Assembly: GCF_036880985.1 (NCBI RefSeq) | Contig: NZ_JBAJNO010000009.1 | Span: forward strand, 868,001 to 932,000 | DNA length: 64,000 nt | Source: Limibacter armeniacum | GTDB lineage: Bacteria; Bacteroidota; Bacteroidia; Cytophagales; Flammeovirgaceae | Direction: 5' to 3' | Part shown: positions 31,556 to 40,986 of the stretch, piece after piece | How the letters are laid out: each line of letters starts with the position of its first letter | Position numbering within the stretch: the first letter of the stretch is position 1 | The notes under the pieces: generated by a model | What the model was told of the DNA's origin: nothing | What the model saw: only the letters and a program-made list of their open reading frames with translations | The model's database searches: none | Made by a program: the position numbers and the translations under genes

Positions 31556-32623
31556 GTGGATACACGCGCCATTCATAATATACCTTCCAGACTAAGTGCT
31601 GAAAAAATCCAATTGCTTACCACTCATACGCACTCAGCCTATTGGGAATACGATTTCACTACAGAAAAAATCGCTTTCAGCAGTAACCTATTCACCATGA
31701 TAGGACAACCTGAAGTTCAAGGTTATACCCCTATTCGTAAGTTTAAAAAAGTGATTGAGAAAGAATCATCCGAGAGGTTATTGTATTTTCTGCACATGCT
31801 CAAGAAAGGAGATCATACCGCATTCTCTATGAGGTTTAACTGCCTATATGGAAATGGTGAACTTATCAACTTTGAAATGAAAGCCCATCGCCTCAATACC
31901 AAACAAGTATTTGGCACCTTACTACTTATATCCAAAGCAGGTGACGCCACGGAAAAGCAGACAGAAAGTGCTATTGAATCGGAAAGGAAAAGAATTGGAA
32001 GGGAATTGCATGACCATCTAGGTCAATACCTGACAGCTATCAGTATTGCCTTAGATAAACTGACAATAGAAAATGACCAGCTTACTGAAAAAAGTCTTCC
32101 TGCACTTTATAAGAGTCAGCAACTGATCAAGGACTCCATTAATGTATGCAGAGAACTGTCCCACCAATTGACAGCTGAAAACCAGCTGCCACTTGCAACT
32201 GAATTACAGAGAATTGCTGCAATCCCCGAGAATATATTTGATGGAGAAATCACCTTTCACCATAATATTGAAGGAATGGTATTCAGCGATATTTTAACCC
32301 ACAATATTTGCAATATCGTCCAAGAGTCCATAAATAATTGTCTAAAACACGCCCAAGCCACTCAAATAACTATTCAGCTGATCAACCATAAAGCTGAAAA
32401 TCTCATTACACTAACAATTGAAGATAACGGTCTAGGTTTTCAAACCACCCCAAACTCACCAGTAACTCAGGGCATAGGCCTGTCCAACATCAAGCAGTAT
32501 ACAGGACAGTTAGGTGGCATCTGTGATATTGAAAGTGCCTCCCAGAAAGGCACTGCTATCATCATACAGATTCCTCTCTCGCCTAATGAGCCACAACTTA
32601 TCTCAAGCTATGGAAAAAACTAG
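31556..32623 (+). CDS. Cytoplasmic sensor histidine kinase (HisKA_3/NarX type) with PAS-like domain
   Basis: A 355-residue kinase translated from GTG at 31556, as no in-frame ATG stands before residue 50. The N-terminal 130 residues look PAS-like (YWEYDFTTEKIAFSSNLFTM). The H-box is ESERKRIGRELHDHLGQYL with H152 as phospho-acceptor; the HATPase region has NIVQESINNCLKHA, IEDNGLGF and GIGLSNIKQY. No membrane segment, so it senses an internal signal. The stop overlaps the start of the LuxR-type response regulator by 14 bp, so the two form a translationally coupled two-component system. Confidence 0.92.
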   Translation: MDTRAIHNIPSRLSAEKIQLLTTHTHSAYWEYDFTTEKIAFSSNLFTMIGQPEVQGYTPIRKFKKVIEKESSERLLYFLHMLKKGDHTAFSMRFNCLYGNGELINFEMKAHRLNTKQVFGTLLLISKAGDATEKQTESAIESERKRIGRELHDHLGQYLTAISIALDKLTIENDQLTEKSLPALYKSQQLIKDSINVCRELSHQLTAENQLPLATELQRIAAIPENIFDGEITFHHNIEGMVFSDILTHNICNIVQESINNCLKHAQATQITIQLINHKAENLITLTIEDNGLGFQTTPNSPVTQGIGLSNIKQYTGQLGGICDIESASQKGTAIIIQIPLSPNEPQLISSYGKN

Positions 32624-33266
32624 AATCATGTTGGTGGATGACCATAAGGTCATTCGTGATGGAATCCGCTCTTACTTTGACGATGACCCTAACTACGTTG
32701 TTGTTATTGAGGCAGGGAGCGGAGAAGAAGCCTTACGCTTACTCAAACAAGTTCAGGTAGATATTGTCATTATTGACATCAATATGGAAGAAATGGATGG
32801 CATTACCTGTACCAAACAAATTGTTGATAATTATGAGCATATCAATGTCATCGCACTAACCATGCTCAATGAGCCTCAAGTCATTAAGCAAATGATGGAC
32901 GCTGGTGCACATGCATTCTTGTTAAAGGACTGTGGAAAAAAGGAGCTTATATCTGCCTTAGATACTGTCCGGAATGGTGACATCTATTACAGTAATACAG
33001 CTACGCACACCATAATGAGTAGTATAGGCAAAAAAAGAGCCTCTCAAACCAATACTTCAAAAGACATCCCTCTTACTCCCCGAGAAAAAGAAGTCCTTAT
33101 GCTAATCACCAATGAGTTTTCCAATAAAGAAATAGCAGACACATTATTCATCAGTATGAGAACCGTAGATGCCCACAAACGGAATCTTTTGGAAAAAACA
33201 GGCTCAAAAAATATTGCAGGACTTGTCAAGTATGCTTTAAGCTTGGGTATTCATGAGAATACTTGA
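32610..33266 (+). CDS. NarL/LuxR-family response regulator
   Basis: Start at 32610 (MEKTRIMLVDDHKVIRDGI) gives 218 residues; the frame opens 96 bp earlier but that part lies inside the kinase gene and carries no domain. Receiver domain: D10-D11, phospho-acceptor D56 (IIDINM), the AL(T)ML switch region and K105-like FLLKD. C-terminal LuxR HTH: LTPREKEVLMLI..EFSNKEIADTLFISMRTVDAHKRNL. Partner of the overlapping kinase. Targets unknown; the downstream isoprenoid-synthase-like gene is separated by a terminator. Confidence 0.94.
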   Translation: MEKTRIMLVDDHKVIRDGIRSYFDDDPNYVVVIEAGSGEEALRLLKQVQVDIVIIDINMEEMDGITCTKQIVDNYEHINVIALTMLNEPQVIKQMMDAGAHAFLLKDCGKKELISALDTVRNGDIYYSNTATHTIMSSIGKKRASQTNTSKDIPLTPREKEVLMLITNEFSNKEIADTLFISMRTVDAHKRNLLEKTGSKNIAGLVKYALSLGIHENT

Positions 33267-33471
33267 GTTGACTTACTAAATGCAGGCAAAGTCCAATTAA
33301 TCATAAACTTTGAAATAGGCGAAATACCTAAATAATCCAAATAGGCAAATCCCCAATGTATATGATATAAAACATCTCTACTTTTAAAATAAGAAATCAC
33401 TCTGATGCAAAGACATTTATAATAAAAGCCGAGTAGCACACAGAGTAGTTCATCAGTTACAGATTGCATGG

Positions 33472-33504
33472 AAAGGGCAACACCTATGGAGTTGTCCTTT
33501 TTTT
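33472..33504 (+). terminator. Terminator of the two-component operon
   Basis: Arms AAAGGGCAAC (33472-33481) / GTTGTCCTTT (33491-33500), one G-T type mismatch, followed by T-run. It lies inside the upstream open extension of the next gene and so argues against a start at 33468. Confidence 0.85.
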
Positions 33505-33647
33505 ATATCCAAAACTCTCATCTCCCTCCCCCTCTTGGCTCTGATAAAGCGCCAACCACATTCTCTAAATATCCGTTTACTTATATTTCCACTTCCAATA
33601 ATTATTCATTATCATCTGAAAAATTTTATAAAATCAGACAAATAAGG

Positions 33648-34652
33648 ATGCACTCTCCTAGTAAGTACTATTGGCTGTTGATAACCTTCAAAAGGTTGCT
33701 TAATGATGTCAGCAATCAAAAACAATATATCCGCACCCATTTGAAGCCTCAACTTGAATCGTTTTTGGTTAGTAATGACGGAAGTATTGACGAAGCTGAT
33801 ATCACGAAGATGTTACACTATTATGCTTTTGGTGTGCCATCTATCGTAGGAGAAGGATTCTGTACGCTGAGAGGTTTCCCTATGTCACCTACAGAAAGAG
33901 CGTGTACCACTCTCCAAGGAGCACTTACGGGTATTTATGATGACCTTTTTGATCGATATACACATTTAGATCCTGCTGTATTCCACAAGGCTTTACACAA
34001 CTTGAACCTACTTCCTAAGCGTAGTTCTTTCTATCAGTTATGTCATGCCTTAATAGAGCAAATGTTGGATGCCGTACCTGACATAAATTACTTCCATTGG
34101 GCAGCAGACAAAGTCTACCAAGCTCAAGTAGAAAGTTTAAAACAACATAACTGGAACTTAACAGAAAAAGAACTGCTTGAAATCACACTTAAGAAAGGTG
34201 GGGATTCTTTACTTTTTTATAGGAGTGCCTTCGGTCATCCACTCAGTCCTGAAGAGAGAGAAGCTATTTATAGTTTAGGAGGATTGATGCAATTAGGTAA
34301 TGACATTTTTGATACATATAAAGACCTGCAAGAAAGTGTTCAAACACTGATGACTAGCAATTGCGACATCCAAAAAATACGCAAGGAATTCTCATCACAA
34401 CTTGATACATGTGTACAAATGTTGAATAGCCTTCCATATCCAGTAAAAAATAAGCATCAATTTATCAGAAAGCTCCTACTGGGAATCAGCAGGTGCTTTG
34501 TTTGCCTTGATCAGTTTGAAACACTTCAAAGAAAAAATAACGGCAAATTCATACCTCAAAAATTCAGCAGAAAACAACTGATTTGTGATATGGAAAAACC
34601 TCAAAACCTACTAAAATCCATGAGATATTATTTGCAATATTGTAACTTGTGA
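33648..34652 (+). CDS. Putative class I isoprenoid synthase-like enzyme (terpene synthase fold)
   Basis: A 334-residue protein from ATG at 33648 (MHSPSKYYWLLITFKRLL), which is preceded by AATAAGG; the open frame extends to 33468 but that part contains a terminator and is unlikely coding. All-helical, without signal or membrane segment. Two metal-binding-like motifs stand about 120 residues apart, as in class I terpene synthases: GIYDDLFD (D98, D99, D102; DDxxD) and QLGNDIFDTYKDLQE (N218, D219, D222, K225, D226, E229; NSE/DTE or second Asp motif). Also a GEGFCTLRGFP segment near residue 70. These fit a trans-prenyl-diphosphate-consuming or -forming enzyme; product unknown. It stands alone between two signalling genes, 12 kb from idi. 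Confidence 0.65.
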   Translation: MHSPSKYYWLLITFKRLLNDVSNQKQYIRTHLKPQLESFLVSNDGSIDEADITKMLHYYAFGVPSIVGEGFCTLRGFPMSPTERACTTLQGALTGIYDDLFDRYTHLDPAVFHKALHNLNLLPKRSSFYQLCHALIEQMLDAVPDINYFHWAADKVYQAQVESLKQHNWNLTEKELLEITLKKGGDSLLFYRSAFGHPLSPEEREAIYSLGGLMQLGNDIFDTYKDLQESVQTLMTSNCDIQKIRKEFSSQLDTCVQMLNSLPYPVKNKHQFIRKLLLGISRCFVCLDQFETLQRKNNGKFIPQKFSRKQLICDMEKPQNLLKSMRYYLQYCNL

Positions 34653-34724
34653 CAATTTGTTTACCTATCCAAAAAGCAAACTACAAAATAACATTTGGTG
34701 GTAGTTTTTCAGCTTATCAATCAT

Positions 34725-36686
34725 ATGTATTACGCAAAGAAAATAAACAACTGTATACTGCTTCTTTTGGCGCTACTCTTACCTGCTTTGACATTGGCAC
34801 AACGGAATCCTGCCATTGACAGCCTGTATTTGAAGCTTCATTATGCAGAGAAGGACTCTAATAGAGTCGAACTACTTCTTCAGATTGCCAAGTCATATGG
34901 TACCTCCAACCCTGATTCAGCACTTCATATTGCTGATGAGGCCTTAAAAGAGAGTAGTCGAATTGGCTTCCAGGGTGGTATTGCTAGAGCTTACCGTACC
35001 AGGGGTAATTGTTATTTCTTTAAAGCTGATTACCCTGAAGCATTACAGGACTATCATGAGTCCAAGCATATTTTTGAGCAGCTGAATGATACTGTAGGAA
35101 TAGCGGGTTCTTTGCAGAATATTGGCAAAACCCATGAAAGGCAAAATGATATCCCAAAAGCGGAGAATGCCTACAGAACTGCCTTGCATCTACTTGACGT
35201 TAGCGGTAACAAATACGCCAAATCGTTTGCTTTTGGAAATATGGCGAACCTCTGCTTCTTTCTTCAAAAATACGACTCTGCTCTATACTACCACGACAAA
35301 GCCTTAGCCCTAAGAAAACAACTCAAAGCTAAAAACCTCATCGGGTATAGTTACAACGATATAGCCATCGTTTACTCAGCGAAAGGTGATATCGAAAAAG
35401 GCTTAGAGTATTATAGAAAAGCACACAACCTGATGGTCAAAGCCAATGAAAAATGGGGACTCGCATCTGTAAAAGAATCGATTGCGGAAACCCTTTATCG
35501 GTTAAACAACCCTGACAGTGCTCTATACTATAGCCAAGAAGCCTATAAGATAGCCAATACAATTGGTGCTAAAGACATCTTGATGAGGACTAGTGGTTTG
35601 CTATCATTCCTTTATGAAGAAAATAAGGACTACAAGAAAGCCTTAATGTTTTCTCAAATTTATCAGGAACAAAAAGACAGTATTTTCAATAGAGAAAGAG
35701 TCCGTCAGGTAGCTGAAATTACTTCAAAACTAGCAGTTGAAAAACGTGATGCAGAAAACCAACTTTTGAAAGAGCAACAACTGCATCAGAAAGCTAAACT
35801 TGCTCGACAGCACACCATGATTGTTTCAGTTGCCTGCTGCCTACTCCTGACCATTGTTTTCATGTTCTATTTCTACAAGCAAAGAAACACACAAAAGCAG
35901 GTCAATAAACTCTTATTGGAAACCAACGAAGAAATTTCGACTCAAAATCATATTCTGGAGCAGCAAAGCCTTACGATTCAACAGAAAAACAGTCAGTTGA
36001 GCAAGCTCAATGAAGATAAGAACCATCTGATCGGAATTGTAGCCCATGACTTACGAAACCCTTTAACCAGTGCACTTTCTCTCTCGGAACTCCTGAAGGA
36101 TGAAGATCAAGCACTGAATGAGGAACAGCAAATCTGTATCAATAGCATCTCTCATTCGCTTAAAAGAATGGATTTCATGATTCGAAGAATTCTTGATATC
36201 AAAGCGATTGATTCGGGACATTTGAATATCAAAATGCAAAAATGTGAGATTGATTTGTTGTTAGAGGAAATTGTGGCGGGTATGGAAGTAAGAGCTACCA
36301 ATAAAGCCTCTATATTACAACTTTCACTTAAGCCTGTAGAAGTTGAGATAGACAAAAACTACTTCAGGCAAGTAATGGAAAACCTGATCAGCAACGCAAT
36401 CAAGTTCTCCCCTAAAAACTCTACCATTACCATTGGCATTGAATTAAATATGGAGAAGGCTCAGGTTTATGTCCAAGATCAAGGACCGGGGCTTTCTGAA
36501 GCTGACCAGCAAAAACTCTTCGGTCAATACCAAAAACTCTCGGCAAGACCAACAGGAGGAGAAGATTCTACAGGTTTAGGTTTGTCCATCGCCAAAAAAT
36601 TTACTGAAGCCATGAACGGCAGTATTTGGTGTGAAAGTACACCAAACAATGGTGCTAAGTTCGTGGTTGCATTTGATGTGTTATAA
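34725..36686 (+). CDS. TPR-repeat sensor histidine kinase
   Basis: ATG at 34725 (MYYAKKINNCILLLLALLLPALTLAQ) starts a good signal peptide; a TTG start at 34695 is possible but less likely. About 653 residues. Periplasmic tetratricopeptide repeats (about 30-330; GIARAYRTRGNCYFFKADYPEALQDY, GNMANLCFFLQKYDSALYYHDKAL), a membrane helix near 365-385 (MIVSVACCLLLTIVFMFYFY), a coiled coil, then HisKA with H441 (GIVAHDLRNPLTS) and HATPase (VMENLISNAIKFSP, DQGPGLSEAD, STGLGLSIAKKF). A common Bacteroidota kinase architecture. No receiver domain and no adjacent response regulator, so the partner is elsewhere or it talks to the NarL-type regulator upstream. Confidence 0.93.
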   Translation: MYYAKKINNCILLLLALLLPALTLAQRNPAIDSLYLKLHYAEKDSNRVELLLQIAKSYGTSNPDSALHIADEALKESSRIGFQGGIARAYRTRGNCYFFKADYPEALQDYHESKHIFEQLNDTVGIAGSLQNIGKTHERQNDIPKAENAYRTALHLLDVSGNKYAKSFAFGNMANLCFFLQKYDSALYYHDKALALRKQLKAKNLIGYSYNDIAIVYSAKGDIEKGLEYYRKAHNLMVKANEKWGLASVKESIAETLYRLNNPDSALYYSQEAYKIANTIGAKDILMRTSGLLSFLYEENKDYKKALMFSQIYQEQKDSIFNRERVRQVAEITSKLAVEKRDAENQLLKEQQLHQKAKLARQHTMIVSVACCLLLTIVFMFYFYKQRNTQKQVNKLLLETNEEISTQNHILEQQSLTIQQKNSQLSKLNEDKNHLIGIVAHDLRNPLTSALSLSELLKDEDQALNEEQQICINSISHSLKRMDFMIRRILDIKAIDSGHLNIKMQKCEIDLLLEEIVAGMEVRATNKASILQLSLKPVEVEIDKNYFRQVMENLISNAIKFSPKNSTITIGIELNMEKAQVYVQDQGPGLSEADQQKLFGQYQKLSARPTGGEDSTGLGLSIAKKFTEAMNGSIWCESTPNNGAKFVVAFDVL

Positions 36687-36721
36687 ATATTATTCACTAA
36701 CCTAAAAACATATCTGATTTT

Positions 36722-37405
36722 ATGAAAATCACTTATTATGGTCATTCATGTGTAGGAGTTGAAGTAGCAGGTAAACATTTGCTTTTTGACCCATTTATCA
36801 CGCCAAATGAATTAGCCAAACACATTGATGTAAACAAAGTCCCTGCAGATTACATCTTGCTTTCACATGGGCATCAGGATCATGTTGCAGACGTTGAGCT
36901 GATTGCTAAAAATACAGGAGCTAAAGTCGTAGGTGTATTCGAAGTAGTGTCTTGGTTTACTGAAAAAGGCATCAAAAACGGAATGGGGATGAATACAGGA
37001 GGTATTGCAGCACTTGAAAGTGGAATCACTATCAAGATGGTAAATGCAGTCCACTCAAGCAGCCTTCCTGATGGTTCATATGGAGGTAATCCTGTTGGTT
37101 TTGTAGTGACTACTCCTGAAGGAAACTTTTATTTTGCAGGTGATACGGCATTGACTATGGACATGCAACTGATTCCGGACTATGCCAAAATTGATATTGC
37201 AATGCTGCCTATTGGTGACTTCTTTACAATGGGAGTACAGGATGCCATAACAGCTGCAAAATTCGTAAAAACAGATAAGGTGATAGGGCTACATTACAAT
37301 ACCTTTCCTCCTATCTCCATTGACACTGAGGCTGCTATTTCAAACTTCAAGGACGCTGACATTACACTTTCACTTCCTCAAATCGGCTTAGCTAAATCTT
37401 ATTAA
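36722..37405 (+). CDS. UPF0173 metal-dependent hydrolase (MBL fold)
   Basis: A 227-residue metallo-beta-lactamase-fold protein of the UPF0173 (YtkL-like) family. Metal ligands are visible as H49-x-H51-x-D53-H54 in LLSHGHQDHVAD, then NAVHSSSLPDG, FYFAGDTALTMDM and GLHYNTFPPI. It starts 35 bp after the TPR kinase gene. Cytosolic; the substrate of this family is not known. It ends in a bidirectional terminator shared with the convergent PAS kinase gene. Confidence 0.92.
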   Translation: MKITYYGHSCVGVEVAGKHLLFDPFITPNELAKHIDVNKVPADYILLSHGHQDHVADVELIAKNTGAKVVGVFEVVSWFTEKGIKNGMGMNTGGIAALESGITIKMVNAVHSSSLPDGSYGGNPVGFVVTTPEGNFYFAGDTALTMDMQLIPDYAKIDIAMLPIGDFFTMGVQDAITAAKFVKTDKVIGLHYNTFPPISIDTEAAISNFKDADITLSLPQIGLAKSY

Positions 37406-37446
37406 AAAAATGTCCCTTGGGCATTAGCATCAAGGGACATTTTTTG
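37406..37446. terminator. Bidirectional terminator between convergent genes
   Basis: Near-perfect arms AAAAAATGTCCCTTG / CAAGGGACATTTTTT with an 11-nt loop; A-run and T-run on either side serve both the UPF0173 gene (+) and the PAS kinase gene (-). Confidence 0.9.
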
Positions 37447-37453
37447 ACTTTCT

Positions 37454-39331
37454 CTAAAAAAAGTTTTCTGTATTTTCTTCCGACAGTGAAAAGAAGAATG
37501 TACTACCAACTCCCTCTCTACTTTCCACCCAAATCTTGCCTTTATGTTTCCGAATAAGGTCATAACAAATAGCCAGGCCTAATCCAGTTCCATTTTCGCC
37601 ATTGGTGCCATCATAACTGACTTTTTCACCCAGTTTAAAGAGCTTTTGCACAATATCATCACTCATTCCCACACCTGTGTCTTTCACATAAATACAATCA
37701 CCTCCAAAACATTCACATACTCCTAGTTCAATCCTTCCTCCTTTTCTAGTAAACTTCAGTGCATTTGACACTAAATTGCGTAATACGGTTTCTACTACAT
37801 CAAAATCAGCCACAATACTCTTCCCCTTTTCGAAACCATTATAAAACTGGATTTCTTTTTCACTCGCAGTCCCTTGATAAATTTCCAAAACAAATGTTGC
37901 GACATCATAAAGCACCACAGGTTTATAGACCAACCGTTCATGTTCCATCTGAAGCTTGGACCAGTTCAGAAGGTTATCTACCAAACGGTGCATTTTACGG
38001 GTAGAGTTCAGAAAATACCTCAACACGGAAGTCAACTCCTCCTTGGACATACGGTGCTCGTCCAAATCCAAAACCTCAGCCATCCCAACCATACTATTGA
38101 ATGGTGATTTCAGGTCATGCGCAATAATAGAAAAGAACCTATCTTTTGATCTGTTGATCTCATGCAGTGATTCTGCCACCATTTTATGATGGGTTATATC
38201 ATTGAGAATAATCGTAATACTACCCCTTGAGAAGGAAATCCTTATGTCATACCATTTATTCATTTCAGGATAGTAAAAATCAAACTTTTCACCAGTCCTT
38301 GTTTTGATAACCTGTAATAGCTTTTGATATATTGTGGTATTCACCATCTCAGGAAAACACTCCCAAATAACTTTCCCTATAAGGTCTTTACGCATTCTGC
38401 TAAATACCCTTTCCGCTACATGGTTTATATACTGAATATTCCCCTCCATATCTACCGTAAAAAAGGCTTCCGATATGCTCTCCAAGATCTGATGGAGTTT
38501 ATCATTCATCTCTTCCACTACCAATTGCTGCATTACCTGCTGTGTCTCATCCACAAATACAGCAAACACTTTTTCCATTATACCATCCTCCCCCTTGATG
38601 GCTTCCAAACGACAATGGACGAACTTTCTGTTTTGCTTAGCAGTACAGATGGCATGATGTAACTCCAAACAATCTTCCTCATCTAGCTTCAGTAGATAAT
38701 CAGAAAGTCTCGCTACATCATCAAGTAACAACATACTACCTAAAGTCCCCAATTCCACTTTCCCTCTCGGAACTTCAAATAACTTATAAGCCTCACTGTT
38801 CATGGAAACACGATGGTTAGACAAATCAATATCTACAATGGCTGTACGACTGATTGCAACTGCCTTGTTAAGCTGACTAGAAGTAATCATACCTTTAGTC
38901 TTATCCATTTCTTCCTCCGTAGCAATCAAAAAAAGCCATACCACATCCCCAACTGCATTGATTACCGGCTTACAACAAACCTTATAACAATCACGCCCCT
39001 CTGTCACAGTACAAGATGATGCTTCTCCTTTTAATCCAAGAGAAATACAGGCAAGCAAACTAGGAATATGCCCAAAAGCCTCAGTTGCTGACAATGCTGT
39101 CCCTTGATCTTTCAGCAAAGCTTCTCCTTGTCTAAAAATAAGCTGACCGTCCGCTTTCAGCACTGCCAATAAGCCAGTTGTGGATTGAAAAATTTCTTGA
39201 GAATGGAAAAGTATGTGTAACCCATCAAGTAAGGGCTTTAACTCGGTCTCTAGCTGTCCGGCTTTTTCGATTGGAGTTGAATGTGAAGGGGTGAATGCTT
39301 CCAATGGGTTTAAAGTGTTTAATAAATACAT
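37454..39331 (-). CDS. PAS-domain sensor histidine kinase (soluble)
   Basis: A 625-residue kinase with no signal peptide or membrane helix. The N-terminal 160 residues resemble a PAS/GAF-like sensory region containing several Cys (SCTVTEGRDCYKVCCKPV, near residues 108-125). Two PAS domains follow (about 165-270 and 275-390; ISEAFFTVDMEGNIQYINHVAERVF). HisKA with H405 (FFSIIAHDLKSPFNSM), N-box VLRNLVSNALKFT, VKDTGVGMSDD and GTGLGLAICYDL. The Cys cluster could bind a metal or heme or sense redox, but this is speculation. No adjacent response regulator. Confidence 0.92.
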   Translation of the reverse strand: MYLLNTLNPLEAFTPSHSTPIEKAGQLETELKPLLDGLHILFHSQEIFQSTTGLLAVLKADGQLIFRQGEALLKDQGTALSATEAFGHIPSLLACISLGLKGEASSCTVTEGRDCYKVCCKPVINAVGDVVWLFLIATEEEMDKTKGMITSSQLNKAVAISRTAIVDIDLSNHRVSMNSEAYKLFEVPRGKVELGTLGSMLLLDDVARLSDYLLKLDEEDCLELHHAICTAKQNRKFVHCRLEAIKGEDGIMEKVFAVFVDETQQVMQQLVVEEMNDKLHQILESISEAFFTVDMEGNIQYINHVAERVFSRMRKDLIGKVIWECFPEMVNTTIYQKLLQVIKTRTGEKFDFYYPEMNKWYDIRISFSRGSITIILNDITHHKMVAESLHEINRSKDRFFSIIAHDLKSPFNSMVGMAEVLDLDEHRMSKEELTSVLRYFLNSTRKMHRLVDNLLNWSKLQMEHERLVYKPVVLYDVATFVLEIYQGTASEKEIQFYNGFEKGKSIVADFDVVETVLRNLVSNALKFTRKGGRIELGVCECFGGDCIYVKDTGVGMSDDIVQKLFKLGEKVSYDGTNGENGTGLGLAICYDLIRKHKGKIWVESREGVGSTFFFSLSEENTENFF

Positions 39332-39764
39332 ATTGGTATTTTAGCTTTCAAACAGCCAAACCCTTTTTATCTCCCCCTATTTTTCTGATACCTTTCGGAT
39401 TCGGCAGTCTTAATAAGTTTTTTTACAAATACGCTATTAAAATATATTGATTAAGGTGTTTGTTTGAAGTATGTATTATTTTCAATGCTTTTCCTCAAGT
39501 GAGGAATTGGGTCAAATTGTAATTCTATAGCTCAAAAAACTCATTAACTGTTAATGCATTACACTCCGTTATTAGTAATTCTAAAAAGTTTTAAATAATT
39601 AAATATAAATAGTACCAAAACCCACACCCCTAAAAAGGGGTAACACTAAAGTAAACAGATATACACAAGTCCCTAACCGAATATCACTTCCCTAATAAAT
39701 GAGTTAACAACCCGTTTCTATCTCGATGTAAGAAAGTGGGCATTTGTCAAACTTTATTCACCTG
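39332..39764. other. Non-coding gap with a short palindrome
   Basis: AT-rich. It contains the palindrome ACCCCTAAAAAGGGGT at 39626-39641, which has only a weak T-rich tail on the minus strand and may be a poor terminator of the outer-membrane protein gene or a protein-binding site. Nothing else recognised. Confidence 0.5.
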
Positions 39765-40928
39765 CTAAAAGCTCCATTTTAACCTCCAAAACAAAAGTAG
39801 CCCCGCTTCACCAAACTGACTCCCGACGTCCCCTTCAAAAGACTGTACTACTAAAAGTAAATATAGATTATCTGTAAGAGAAATATCTGTACTACCTCCC
39901 AAGTAAAAGGAATTGTCATTCAAGTTAAAAATGCTACTACCGCTTACGGTGACCAAAGGTGTTAAAGGATAACTGACTTGAGCAAAAACAGACCACTTAT
40001 TGAAAGTAAGTGTACGGGGCGTCAGTGGTTCCAACAAACTAAAATCAGGCAAAAAATCCGTTGCCCCATCGGTATTCAGGATCACTTCTCCACCTATGTA
40101 AAATGAGTTTGGGAAAGTATAATCCACTCCCGTGGATGCCACAAGTGCAGGGTTCTTGTCAGCGTCTTTCATTGGATAAAAATAACTCGCTTCTCCTTTA
40201 AACCCAGCCCCACCTATCTGCCCTGACCATCCTGCTCCCATTACCCAGTCTTTTTTCATTTTACCTGCCAAAACCTGAAAATCATAAGCCCATTTGTTGA
40301 AACGGTACATCCCTGCCATTGTCATCTCATCAAACGAATCTTGGAGCGCAATTGCAAACTCTACAGAAGAAAGCATTCCTGTATATTTTCTTACTAAAAT
40401 TCCATCTACGCCAGGGCGTTCTTCATAATCAAAATCAAAGAAAGTGTATGTATTGAAGATATCATTAGGGTTCCAGACCATCGTTTTACCCCAATTGATC
40501 CGTTGCCTACCCACTCTCAACTGCCATGTACCATGTGTCCAATCAAGGTAAGCCCTATCCAATATACTGTATGCAAATACAGATTCACCTACAAGATAGG
40601 TGGCATCCATATCAAGCCAATAGTCATTTTCTGTTACCAACATTTGATAATTCGGAATATCCTTGACCCCTTCTCCATAAAATATACGGTTCCGCATTTC
40701 CACTACGGCTGTCAATTCATCCGTAGCATACCACTTAAAGTTCAGTCGGTTATGGATTAAGTTATCAGTAGTCCACTCTTCCTGAACCTCCTGAAATGTA
40801 ATATTCTGAAGATACTTGAGGTAACCTCCAAATGACACTTTTGGTAAACCTTCTTCCAACTCCTGTTCCTGCGCCAGTACAGAAACAGGAAACAAAAGAA
40901 GTATCCATAAAAAAGTTCGTTTCAGCAT
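39765..40928 (-). CDS. Outer-membrane beta-barrel protein of the export operon
   Basis: A 387-residue protein with a signal peptide (MLKRTFLWILLLFPVSVLAQ) and many amphipathic strands typical of a 14-18-stranded barrel (FGGYLKYLQNITFQ, LNFKWYATDELTAVVEMRNRIF, WQLRVGRQRINWGKTMVWNPNDIFNTYTFFD, YFYPMKDADKNP), ending with an aromatic residue (RLKWSF) as barrel substrates of BamA do. The GRQRINWG..WNP.D segment recalls DUF1302/LbtU-like porins. It is the last gene of the TetR/LolA/FtsX/FtsX/ATPase operon, 58 bp after the ATPase. Confidence 0.8.
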   Translation of the reverse strand: MLKRTFLWILLLFPVSVLAQEQELEEGLPKVSFGGYLKYLQNITFQEVQEEWTTDNLIHNRLNFKWYATDELTAVVEMRNRIFYGEGVKDIPNYQMLVTENDYWLDMDATYLVGESVFAYSILDRAYLDWTHGTWQLRVGRQRINWGKTMVWNPNDIFNTYTFFDFDYEERPGVDGILVRKYTGMLSSVEFAIALQDSFDEMTMAGMYRFNKWAYDFQVLAGKMKKDWVMGAGWSGQIGGAGFKGEASYFYPMKDADKNPALVASTGVDYTFPNSFYIGGEVILNTDGATDFLPDFSLLEPLTPRTLTFNKWSVFAQVSYPLTPLVTVSGSSIFNLNDNSFYLGGSTDISLTDNLYLLLVVQSFEGDVGSQFGEAGLLLFWRLKWSF

Positions 40929-40986
40929 TTTAGCAAATTGTTTAGCAAACCCTTTGGGACTCTTGCAGTCTATTTCTGTTAGTGAT

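Noticed and set aside
33468-33647. Upstream extension of the isoprenoid-synthase-like ORF to 33468
   Set aside because: The extension contains a perfect rho-independent hairpin with T-run, and a better-placed ATG with AATAAGG before it stands at 33648.
39626-39641. ACCCCTAAAAAGGGGT palindrome as a terminator
   Set aside because: The arms are short and the T-tail is weak; noted only as an unresolved palindrome in the gap.
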